A stretch of DNA of 64,000 nt from Ciona intestinalis. Taxonomy: Eukaryota; Chordata; Ascidiacea; Phlebobranchia; Cionidae. Positions within the stretch are counted from its first letter, which is position 1; each line of letters starts with the position of its first letter. Of the stretch, positions 55,401 through 64,000 are shown piece by piece. Under the pieces are notes generated by a model. The model had not been told where the DNA came from and did no database searches. It saw only the letters and a list, made by a program, of their open reading frames with translations. The DNA is taken from NCBI RefSeq assembly GCF_000224145.3, contig NW_004190496.2, positions 310,001 to 374,000 on the forward strand, given 5' to 3'. Both the position numbers and the translations under genes were made by a program.

Positions 55401-58400
55401 TTGAATGGGAAGATCGGGATGAGGAAGACGTTTCTTTTTCTTTCTTAGATTTGGAAGATTGACCTGAAACAAGGAATACTTTTTTAGACTAAAAAATTGA
55501 CAACATTTTGCATTTTTTTTTAATGATAAATTATTTTGAAGACTACAATTAATTTTCCATTTATTGGTAAATTTTCTCTGCCTTCATTTATAAAATACTT
55601 GTGGCAATGTGCATGGAAAAGCTGTATAGTATTTCACCTGAATTCTCAGTATGTGACAATCCATTCTGTCGTGTGTGAGGGGTCTTTGACAACTTTTCTT
55701 TAGCGGATGAAACCGGTAATAACTCGTTTGGACCGGTTTGACTCTTTGGCTTAAGCAGGATTTTTCCCCCACTTTGTATTTGTATGTTGGTGGTCGGGGC
55801 AAGCAGGACTTCCTGACTTTGCAGGATGCTTCCAAGTAAGTCAGGGGTGGGGGGTGGTCGGCTAACTCTGTGGTGGTAATATCAATTAAAACTGTGCACA
55901 TTAATACCGAATCCCAAAATTAGATTCGAATACAAAAAGAATTCGAATCTCACAGATTCGAAATTCTGTTTAATGACATCATCATACATCATCTCTTGAA
56001 CTGAACTAACAATTCTTTAAAACTTAATAATTAAAAAAAAAGATTCCTGTGTTTGTGGGACTTTCGAGAGAAAACGTTCGCAGCCTCTTTTCAAAGGTTG
56101 CTATACGTTTCGACTTGCCCGTTTTGGCTTCACGTTTTTCTTATAAATACAAAATTACCTAATTATTCTGTAATGTGTATCCCTAATTAAAGCAATGGTT
56201 TAAATCCACCTAAGTTTTTTGCCGGTCCCCGCAATACAAAACAAACAAAATAATCCATACTAATACTTACTCTGTGGTGAAATGTAATGCATTACAAGAT
56301 GAACAGTGGTTTTACCCATATAGTATTAAATGCAATAAACCTAGAAACAAAATAGTGAACAAAAACATTCAAAAAATTCTCTAACCGTTTTTCTAAAAAA
56401 AAAATTCTAAAAAAAGTTGTAAATTGATAAAACATGTGCTAAATGCATTCCATTTTCTTCCACAGTAATATACATTATAGAGAATATTTACCTGTCCATA
56501 CCACGAGTAGAAGATGCCGACAGCAATGAAGGCAGCGGAACGTTGAATCTTATCGCGGATAAAGATAGCATTCTATGTTTCTGTGCGGTAATGTAACTTG
56601 GATCGCCCTCATCTGAACGCCTGCAACATATTTCACCCAAAACTTGATTGTTTTCTTTTTAAATTTGCGGTTTAAAAATATAATATTAATGATCATACAT
56701 ACTTTACTTTACAATGATATATGGTTTTCATGTACAATGATATATGGTTTTCATTTCATAATGCTCATTTCATATTTAATCAAGAATATCTACACCCGTA
56801 CCATTATAACAATTTATACAACCATAAATGAATTCACATTTCAATATATTCACATTGATACTTTACATATGTTAATATTACTTCACATATAATGATAATT
56901 CACATTCATGAATTCATGATACTCACGATTGCATCATTATAATGATAATTCACATTCATGAATTCATGATACTCACGATTGCATCATTATAATGATAATT
57001 CACATTCATGAATTCATGATACTCACGATTGCATCATTATAATGATAATTCACAATCATGAATTCATGATACTCACGATTGCATCATTATAATGATAATT
57101 CACATTCATGAATTCATGATACTCACGATTGCATCATTATAATGATAATTCACATTCATGAATTCATGATACTCACGATTGCATCATTATAATGATAATT
57201 CACAATCATGAATTCATGATACTCACGATTGCATCATTATAATGATAATTCACAATCATGATACTCACGATTGCATCGTTATAATGATAATTCACAATCA
57301 TGATACTCACGATTGCATCATTATAATGATAATTCACAATCATGATACTCACAATTGCATCATTATAATGATAATTCGCATTCATGAATTCATGATACTC
57401 ACGATTGCATGTATTCATCCAAATCATCAGCTCCTCCCATGATACTGAACGTACCATTAGTGATATCATTGGTTGTTGAATTACCAGCATTGTTGTCACA
57501 TCTTCCACCTGTAATGCATACAATTAGTAAGTGAAAAATTGTAAACATTTTGTTAAGGAATGAATAAATGTAACTTATTTATCTTCGCATGGCGGGGCAA
57601 CTACAGTCATTATAACACGGGTGTTCTGTTTCATACGTTAAAACAATTGCCGTTAAGTGTTTTGCCCAAAGATACATACGCCAACAATAGTGGCGGAGAC
57701 AAGCCTTGAATCTAAACCCTCTGTTCCTAATGCAAGCTGTGATGAAGCTTTACAATGATTTTGGATTTTTGCGACATTTACGCCAATGAACTCCACTTAC
57801 CAAATACTCGGTTTGACATCGGATGTCTCGGGGTCTTGTTTGTCTTTCTTCCTCTTTTAGTCTTTCTTCTTTTGGAAGTCCTCTTCTTGGATGTGGATCT
57901 TCGCTTCTTTGATCCTGTCCTCTTCTTCCTGGAGGTTGATCTTCGAGATGAAGATCTTGGTCTCCTCGCGGAAGAGTTTGAGATCCGGAGACGATGACCG
58001 GAGTTAGAGAGGATCTCGGTCACGATCGAATCTATTTGCTGAAGACACAAAAAAATGCAATGTTTATTTTTTTCAAAGGTTTCCCTCATATTTGTCATAC
58101 AGTGTGAATGATATTAGTTAAAGTGATGAATACTGCACTTTGGTAATGCTTGTTTAAAGGGTAAAAGTTATTTAAAACTGATCTATTTAAACTTGATGAT
58201 TCCTGTTTCTAAACTTGGACTTCATTATATTCCTGATACTCACTTCATCTAGAGAAGAAACAAGCGCAGAGTGTCGAAGTCTTGATCTTGTGATGTCACT
58301 TCGAACACGCTCGCTCGCTAAGGTTCGTCCAATCACTCGGTGGTGCCTTGGATGTGGTTCTGGAAATCATAATATACATGCTGATTAGGTTTTTTTTCAT

Positions 58401-60660
58401 GTGTTTTTGTTTTACATAAGTTGCATTCTTTCTAATTTAACAGCTGTTAATATACATACTAGTTAAGTTTAAGATAATATTCATAATTTTTAATTTTTTT
58501 AAAGTGTTTATGATTGTATTTGCGTCGTATTTTTGTATTTTTTTAGATGTTTGTATTTTTGTTTTATGGTAGTGACCGTATAGGATGATGTCCTTGAACA
58601 AAACACAAAAATTTCTCAAACCCAGCAGTCACCATGGGTTGTGTGAATTGTAAGTCATACAGAAAAAAAGAAAAATCACCAAAAAAGTTACATACATGGC
58701 AACTAGTAAGCAGGCGCGAGGTGTATAAAACAGAACTACCGTGTAATAACAACTGTCGTTGCGCCCCATGTGAGATAAATAAGTTACATTCATTCACATA
58801 ACAGCTGCTTTGTTCAACAATATCGTATGTTACATAAACACTGAACTGACCCAGTTTTTGAAACTTAAACAAATTAGTAGGACAACTTTGGACAACATTA
58901 CTACATAACATATTTAGGATCTGGTAAAGACATTACTAAATATATGCACTAAACATACCAATAACAATTGAAAAGGAATAAATATTTTAGTATAAACCCT
59001 TAATAAGTTAGTATAAACCCTAGACTTAGGGGCACAAAACATAGACGACAAACTTAAAAAAAAACAGGGGAGGCAGGGATAGTTAAACACAATACTGTGA
59101 AAGAAATTTCACTTCATTTGTTGTAATGTTATTGTTTACTGATTGATGCAAAATTCTAGGGTAGGCTTGCCCACCTCACCACCCCAGGTTTGGTGCCTAT
59201 GAACCTACCTGCAGCATGTGAAGGTCTACAGTTGATACAAAACCATTCATCAGAAGGAACTTGTTCAAGAGGTGGGTTCAAACATGCACAATGGTATCTG
59301 GTGGATAGATCACTTAAACATATTACATAAGAGGTCAAATTATCCTTGAATATCCTGCAGTACTTTTTTAGAATCTAGAATTTCAAACTTTTTGATATGT
59401 GCTGTATATGCCAATTTTTCCAACGTAAATCAGTTTATTTACACAAAAAAGGGGCAACTTAGACAAAAAACAACTCACCCCAAATCACATCCATCGCATA
59501 AAAGCAAAGTCTCTTCATTTTCCCCACTACCACACACTTGACAGTTGGTGTCGTTCTCGTGAGTTTCAACCACGTTTATCTTCTTCTCAACAACAAGTTC
59601 ATGAACAAAAACTCCGCCAAATCTTCGATAAACTTGAATGGCTTCAAACTCAATTCTGTCGACCGGACATGAGTTGGCATTCTGCAAATGAAATGAAGGA
59701 ATAGATTTTACCTATTTATCTTGGCAGCCTAGCACGGTTGGAAAATGGCAGAGGTTAACGGGTGTTCTGTTGTACTACATTGTATAGCTTAGACATCTAA
59801 TAGCAGGGTAAAACTATTTTTAGGCGTACAACTGGTGTCCTAAACATATGATGCCCCCGTTTCAAAAATTGGAATAAACTCCCACCCCAGGCAACCTTAC
59901 TGTGATGCCTATAAAATACATTAATAACATTTTGCCATTTATAATATATGCATTATAGGAAAATATGCCATTTATATTTAGAAAACATAAACTTTGCATT
60001 ACCTTACTCCATTCAAGAATACAGTCCACACAGAATATGTGCCGACAGTTGTTTGGAACTCCAACTTTCTGCTTTGTGAATTCGTTCAAACATATTGCAC
60101 ACGAGGCATCGCCTGCATTGAAATATATCTGCATTACTGAAGTCCAACTGAACGTTATATTAATTTCATGCAAAGCTAATATTGTGTAAAGATTAACTAG
60201 AAATTTATTTAAAAAAAATTTTTCTACATAAAAGCTTGGTGTCTTTAAATTAAGTGCATGTCCGCTATTTCTACAATATTCAGTTCACTATAAAAATTCT
60301 TACACTACGTTATCTCACCCCGCTAACCGAAACCACCAAAAACTAACCATAGAACAAATAACTTTAAACCACTAACATTTTCCGGTCAGATAAAATAGGG
60401 GGAAGATCGTTTACTAGCAGCGCAACATTTTTACTGCGGACCAGCCAAGTCATGTGACCAAGGATAGGAAACTTACCGTCCGACCCGGGATCCTGAAATA
60501 TTTCATCTTCTTCTTCATTACAATCCATTTCATCCTCAGAATCCTCGCTATCATCTGATATTCCTCTTCTTGGATTCATGGAAGCTCCATCTTGATCCTC
60601 ATCACACGAGTCCTCACTCTCGCTGCTCGAAGATAAAAGCCTAAGGTGACTTTTCGCCAT
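49433..60660 (-). CDS. PHRF1: PHD and RING finger domain-containing protein 1
   Basis: Fifteen exons join in phase: 60660-60477, 60112-60003, 59681-59479, 59297-59209, 58359-58244, 58038-57801, 57508-57403, 56620-56492, 55867-55638, 55463-51816, 51611-51343, 50835-50722, 50467-50339, 49903-49760, 49624-49433. They give 1966 aa, against about 1650 in human PHRF1. Order: acidic Ser/Asp/Glu N-terminus, RING (about 66-107), PHD (about 147-193), basic K/R stretch, PTPDLLGSIL motif, giant RS-rich exon, and SRI domain near 1812-1890. PHRF1 is an E3 ubiquitin ligase and RNA polymerase II CTD-associated nuclear protein; in mammals it is tied to TGIF turnover in TGF-beta signalling and to DNA repair. 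ATG at 60660 is used because the reading frame upstream has no other ATG (only a TTG). The short terminal exon encodes a Pro-rich end with a run of eight prolines. Confidence 0.95.
49912..50187 (-). repeat. Full-length composite SINE, PHRF1 intron 13
   Basis: On the minus strand it has a tRNA-like head (GTCATGGCAGTGGATAAAGC and the B box GGTTCGAGGCT), the body TTGGGCAAGACACTTAACAG, and tail A (TAACTCGTAAGCGGGCACAA, AACAGAACACCCGTGG), ending in CATTCACTCA. It shows the complete order head-body-tail A from which the many shorter copies derive. A second tail-A copy lies at 50205-50290. Confidence 0.8.
51141..51331. mobile_element. MITE in PHRF1 intron 11
   Basis: The left end GCAGGGTGGGGACAGATGGG pairs with GTGTCGCATCTTACCCCACAGTA at the right. 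The interior has CGTCCCATTTGGTAGAAAAC and CCTCACGACTCCCAGCATAG. It ends 12 bp from the exon 11 donor (51343). Confidence 0.75.
51816..55463 (-). other. PHRF1: PHRF1 exon 10: 3.6-kb Ser/Arg/Lys-rich exon
   Basis: A single exon of 3648 nt encodes residues about 469-1685. It holds two RS blocks (SRSKRSRSKSRSRVSRSRR near 54.3 kb and RSSRSPRRRSERSRKRSRD near 52.3 kb), many KKKKK and HKKHKKH runs, acidic Asp/Glu stretches and a DPFEPTEDDE / DPFQPTISDE duplicate pair near the start. This is a disordered region typical of splicing- and transcription-associated proteins. Long plus-strand frames in this interval are antisense shadows of the low-complexity codons. Confidence 0.93.
56891..57410. repeat. 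Eleven-unit minisatellite carrying copies of the PHRF1 exon 7 splice donor
   Basis: Seven 50-bp units (56891-57240), three 42-bp units (57241-57366) and a last unit that runs into exon 7 (57367-57410). On the minus strand each contains ATGCAATC|GTGAGTATCATG, identical to the exon 7 end and its donor at 57403/57402; one unit has T for C at the last exonic position. Retained reading would hit TGA directly after CAA TCG. The 42-bp units lack one AATTCATG. Confidence 0.95.
57555..57720 (+). repeat. Composite SINE, PHRF1 intron 6
   Basis: Tail A (GAATGAATAAATGTAACTTA, GCATGGCGGGGCAACTACAG, CACGGGTGTTCTG) joins the body in inverse order (AAACAATTGCCGTTAAGTGT, ACATACGCCAACAATAGTGG), so it is a full element lacking most of the tail centre and the tRNA head. 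Confidence 0.7.
58244..60660 (-). other. PHRF1: PHRF1 exons 1-5: acidic N-terminus, RING and PHD fingers
   Basis: Exon 1 (residues 1-61) is rich in SSSSESEDS and EDSEDEMD patches. The RING begins CAICLNEF in exon 2, continues CRHIFCVDCILEWSK and ends NANSCPVD in exon 3; the last ligand position is Asp instead of Cys, as in vertebrate PHRF1. The PHD reads CQVCGSGENEE, LLLCDGCDLGYHCACL and SDEWFCINC across exons 3-4. Exon 5 has LASERVRSDITRSRLRH, matching the conserved segment after the PHD. A family-E repeat starts about 8 bp inside intron 4. Confidence 0.95.
58580..58800 (+). repeat. Composite SINE, PHRF1 intron 4
   Basis: Body GATGTCCTTGAACAAAACAC and AACCCAGCAGTCACCATGGG lead into AGTCATACAGAAAAAAAGAA and tail A (GGCAACTAGTAAGCAGGCGC), ending in GTTACATTCATTCAC. 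Orientation is opposite to the host gene. Confidence 0.7.
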
Positions 60661-61929
60661 TTTCCGATCCAAATTTTATCTCTTTTTCATACTAAACAAT
60701 AGTTTCAAATATACAACTTTTTCTGTAAGGTTAACATGCAAACAGCATTAAAACATGTTATCCATTAAGATACAGAAAAATAAAAATTCATTCAGAAAAA
60801 TTACTTACTGAAACCATACCTTAAAACATACAATATTTCTATAAGGGTATTGGGTATTCGTTGATATAAACAAAGTAGAAATAAAACATGTGAACACATA
60901 ATATAGCAACAGAAAAACAAATAATTTGTTCAGTAATTTTTTTTTTTGTTTTATACAGCACGTTAACTGGAAACGTTTACACGAATAAATAAACACATTT
61001 GGCTCAGTTTTGACTAATTATTGTATAGCCAGTATAGCACTTTTTAGCTTAAGGAACATAGCAAAATTAAAACTGTACAACTCCTCAAAAATTTGCAAAA
61101 ACAAGTCTAATTTAACACATTTTGCAAAACTTGGAAAGTTTCTACAAATGTTAATTCTACCGCATGGTGGCGATCGAGTGGACTTGACACATTTGGTGGG
61201 TGGGTTATATTTTCGTGGCAACGAACGATTAGAAACTGGACTTGTACTGTAATAACTTTAACTATAACTGTTTTATATTGTTGAATGGAGTTTTTTTTGC
61301 AAAAAAACTTCCAGTAAGTAATAAAGCAGTTTAATATTTTTCACAATGGTTTATTAAATAAACAATACACAGCACAAATAAGATGTAATATTTAAATCTC
61401 TGGTTCGCTTTTAAATATCTTTCTGGAAAATAAAAACAGGATTAAAATATCTTTAGTTTATGTGGCTGGCGTTGGTGGAAAGCCACTACGGCACGACAAG
61501 CCCCCAGCCAATGGTAGTGGGTTTCTACTCTGGTGAGAAACCCTTGCGGGATATTACTGTCCACGCAGGTTAAAGAAACCCCATAGACAAAAATAATACA
61601 ACGAGAGCACATAGAAAATGTGCACAACAAGGAATACACCAACAAAAAGACAAAAGTAATAGAACGAGTGCAGCGACATACATGTGCCAAACACAACAGC
61701 TCAATCATTCAAAAAAAGTGGACAAAGTCAAAAAGAAATTAACGCGGACATAATCATTGAAACATCTACAAATAAATTATGGTTCAAATCCTGAAAGACA
61801 ATCATCTGCAGTGTACACCATATTGGATGTCCAACCACAAGGAGTCGAAGCCAATAACAGCTCCGCATGTCCCAATCAAAAGGTAAGTCGCCATGTTGGT
61901 ACCGCGATACTCTTGTCGTATCTTCACAC
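60661..61929. other. Upstream flank of PHRF1, no supported gene
   Basis: 60661-61130 is AT-rich. At about 61155-61215 there is a CpG-richer patch (CGCATGGTGGCGATCGAGTG) of unknown role. At 61450-61570 lies an unusual GC-balanced block (GGCGTTGGTGGAAAGCCACT, GAGAAACCCTTGCGGGATAT) unlike the surrounding repeats; it might be a retroelement fragment but I recognise no domain. Confidence 0.4.
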
Positions 61930-62260
61930 AATATAATAACGTCCGGATGTTACGCACCGCATCGACCGTTACGAAAATACGTCAGATTGTTACGAACCGC
62001 ATTGACAGTGACCTAAAACCGAGCGTATAGCATCACTGTGCCGGTAACAACACTGTACCGGTAGGGTACTAACATCTAGCGTAGCATCACTGGCGGTGAC
62101 GTCCACGTAACAACCTGACCGTTAAGTAACTCAATCAAAACTGACGTAACCGCACCGAACGCAGGGTCATGACAATGCTCTGACCCACCGTATCGACGTC
62201 GTAACGTAATTGTGACGTGGCCATCGTCCCAATCACGCTACATGACGTTTGTATAAATAT
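61930..62260. other. CpG- and ACGT-rich block
   Basis: This stretch is dense in TTACG, TAACG and GACGT strings (AACGTCCGGATGTTACGCAC, GTGACGTCCACGTAACAACC, ATCGACGTCGTAACGTAATT) and ends with a TATAAATA-like sequence at 62250-62257. It has no coding frame. It may be a promoter, an unmethylated island or an old element terminus. Confidence 0.35.
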
Positions 62261-62638
62261 TTTATTAGGAATGGAGAAGTTGATATTTTATAGACTTTAA
62301 GGGGAAATTATGGACCTTTATTATGCGCATATTATACTGCGTGTTGATATTACTCGAGTATTTGTGTACCAACATAGCGTTCTCACCAAGCGATTAGGAC
62401 AATACAAAATCGTTAAAAGATTCGATCTTTGCAGAAGAAGTACCCAATAGAGTGTACAACAACAAAATCCGATCCAGCAAGATGTTCGCCATAGTTTTAT
62501 TGCATATATTTCATAGACATGTAAAATGCACTATAGTAGTGACTGACTAAAAATAGCTGGCAACATTAGGTCCAGCAGAGTAAAGGTACAACAGCGCAGA
62601 CAGACATACATACAACACGCAACTCATACTTATAATAC

Positions 62639-62858
62639 TCAAACCTCAAACCGTGTATCCTTTTTGGCGTCTTCGTCTTTGTTCTTCGACTGCAAAACAA
62701 GCGTAATAGCTGTGTTAAAGCCTTACAAATTGAATGTGAAAAACAATTTTTAAATATTTTTGACCTTTTTGTTTAGCAAAACTTCAATAAACAATGACAA
62801 TATAGTAAAATACACTATACCTTGCGCTTTTCTTCGGCAGCTTTATTCGCTGACTTTT
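62639..62858 (-). CDS. Possible 3' exons of an unidentified minus-strand gene
   Basis: Two segments join in one frame: 62858-62821 (acceptor TTGTTGCAG, donor AAG|GTATAG) and 62689-62639 (acceptor TTTTGCAG, TGA at the end). They encode KSANKAAEEKRKSKN followed by KDEDAKKDTRFEV and a stop. Further exon-like pieces upstream (about 62974-62915, 63081-63028 and 63157-63135) have good splice borders but contain stops in the frames that would join, so the full gene could not be built. The charged composition is weak coding evidence; a noncoding spliced transcript is the main alternative. Confidence 0.22.
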
Positions 62859-62929
62859 CTGCAACAATATAGTTAAAAATGTCCGTTAATACAGTATTAC
62901 GTCATACTTACCTTCATTCCATCTTTACG

Positions 62930-63790
62930 TCATGGTCCGCTTGATCCTCTGTGACGTCACATAACATGTTCTGAAATAAATTCGAAATTTATCAATAAAG
63001 TTTGTGACGAAACAATGAACTTACGAAGTGGGTTCTTCTGTTGCGTCATCACCACTTCGTGACGTCACATCTCCGAGGTTTCTAAAAAAGAGCTTATGTA
63101 CGTAATAATGCCAATTGTGATTTATACTTTACCAATTCTTTGATCTTCTTGCTTCGCGTTTATAGCGCAAATACAATTAGAATATACAAGTGATGTGCCT
63201 TGCATCGACGCAAAACGCGCATGGGGCCCCATTGAAAAAACGTCGCGAAACGAAAGCGTAGAACAGCCGCGTGTTGTTTAGCTATGACGTAAAGAAACGA
63301 CGTAAAATAAACGCTAGCGGTAGCGAGCGAAACGATTGTGTCGGTTTGTGACGTAACATAACGCGAGATATTGCGAATGATTAGTGACGTAATACAAAAA
63401 CAGTCGCGATTCGCGATACAAGACCTGTTAAAGAATAATTTAGTTTATAAATAATAAACGCAAGGCACAAAACTTATATGGCATAAAATTATTGTTAATA
63501 CGCAGAGAAATAATTTCACTATGGTGTAGTATAAAGTAATTAAATAATATATGACATAATATAATACTAATGTAATAAATTAGTACTTAACTTAAAACTT
63601 GCAAGAAAACTTCTTAAAAATTGTCAACTTGTAACCTGGTGTGGAACCAACTTCATCTATAAACTGAAACGTGGCAAGTCGTATTGAAGATGTTTTTTGG
63701 GCGAACCGCTTTAAATATAAAACCAAAATCGCGAATCAATGTGAATTTAGTTTATTGCGTCACAATGTTGAACTGACGTCACAATGAGCC
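62930..63790. promoter_or_regulatory. Second cluster of CRE/ATF-like sites
   Basis: TGACGTCA or TGACGTAA-type sites occur at about 62931, 62951, 63060, 63284, 63350, 63384 and 63772, in a locally CpG-rich setting that also has CGCGAAACG and TCGCGATTCGCGA strings. The density exceeds that of most of the window. Function not demonstrable from sequence. Confidence 0.35.
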
Positions 63791-64000
63791 CGCTCCAATC
63801 CTTGAAGCTGATTGGTCAGATTGTTCACGTGACAGACGCCTCGCACCAGCTGATTACGCCCGCCTTGATTGCTCCGCGCATAAAACGTCTCTTCCACAGC
63901 GAGTTACCGCGTTTCAGTTTATTTAGATGAAGTTGGTCCCGCACCAGGTTACAAGTTGGAAGGTTTCAACAAGTTTTCTTGCAAGACTTGAGTTAAGTAT
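63583..64000. promoter_or_regulatory. Inverted duplication around a promoter-like core
   Basis: Arms at 63583-63671 and 63910-64000 are inverted copies (about 85 percent identical by eye), both containing AACTTGTAACCTGGTG and CCAACTTCATCT. The 240-bp centre has CCAAT (63795), an inverted CCAAT (63811), an E-box CACGTG (63826), a TGACGTCA (63772), a plus-strand CATAAAA (63879, 31 bp before the right arm) and a minus-strand TTATATTTAA (about 63711-63720, about 40 bp before the left arm). This fits head-to-head duplicated transcription starts. In the right arm an ATG frame (MKLVPHQVTSW...) stays open to the window end; in the left arm it stops after ten codons. Confidence 0.5.

Noticed and set aside
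56891..57410. Regular short repeats resembling a CRISPR array
   Set aside because: Units are continuous without unique spacers and lie in a eukaryotic intron; it is a minisatellite.
57206..57523. Open frame with the tandem peptide NYHYNDAIVSIMIV
   Set aside because: It is the minisatellite read in a frame different from PHRF1; the true exon 7 frame stops directly after the donor.
61442..61708. 88-codon minus-strand open frame
   Set aside because: No recognisable domain, splice context or codon bias; it may be part of an unidentified element.
1..64000. Spliced-leader RNA gene
   Set aside because: I looked for the 16-nt Ciona leader as I remember it and for an associated donor and did not find it in the window.

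Overview
The window is AT-rich animal nuclear DNA with short GT-AG introns and many dispersed short repeats. Gene content (a single pre-duplication IQGAP, an NXPE-family gene, CFAP161, PHRF1) together with repeat style (tRNA-derived composite SINEs, MITEs with GGGGTAAGATGG ends) suggests a Ciona-type tunicate. That identification is an inference. All exons below were placed by reading frame, splice consensus and remembered protein-family conservation; there is no transcript evidence.

Layout. (1) 2.2-3.5 kb, minus: the first two exons of a claudin-superfamily, TMEM178-like membrane protein whose remainder was not found and probably lies left of the window. (2) 6.4-33.7 kb, minus: a complete IQGAP scaffold gene. 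Its 38 coding exons keep phase throughout and predict 1670 aa with CH, IQGAP repeats, WW, four IQ motifs, RasGAP-related domain and C-terminal RGCT region. Its introns are heavily seeded with SINE, MITE and tandem-array DNA. (3) 33.8-41.7 kb: about 8 kb without a convincing gene, holding repeats and a few possible regulatory clusters. (4) 41.7-43.9 kb, plus: a three-exon NXPE/PC-esterase-family type II membrane or secreted protein (577 aa). (5) 44.3-49.0 kb, plus: CFAP161, a nine-exon ciliary axoneme protein (321 aa), with an RFX X-box-like site upstream. (6) 49.4-60.7 kb, minus: PHRF1, 15 exons, 1966 aa, with RING, PHD, a 3.6-kb RS-rich exon and a C-terminal SRI domain. It is tail-to-tail with CFAP161. 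(7) 60.7-64 kb: no firm gene. It holds a CpG/ACGT-rich stretch, two or more possible minus-strand exons, and at the right edge an inverted duplication around a promoter-like core.

The genes do not form a pathway; they are ordinary neighbours (cytoskeletal scaffold, ciliary protein, RNA polymerase II-associated ubiquitin ligase, membrane proteins). The most unusual signal is the relation between tandem repeats and splice donors. In PHRF1 an 11-unit minisatellite repeats the authentic exon 7 donor. In IQGAP the exon 10 donor lies at the edge of a tandem array of MITE termini, whose end sequence itself resembles a 5' splice site. Other notable items are a five-site CRE/ATF array with 16-17 bp spacing just past the IQGAP stop codon and the inverted promoter duplication at the right edge.
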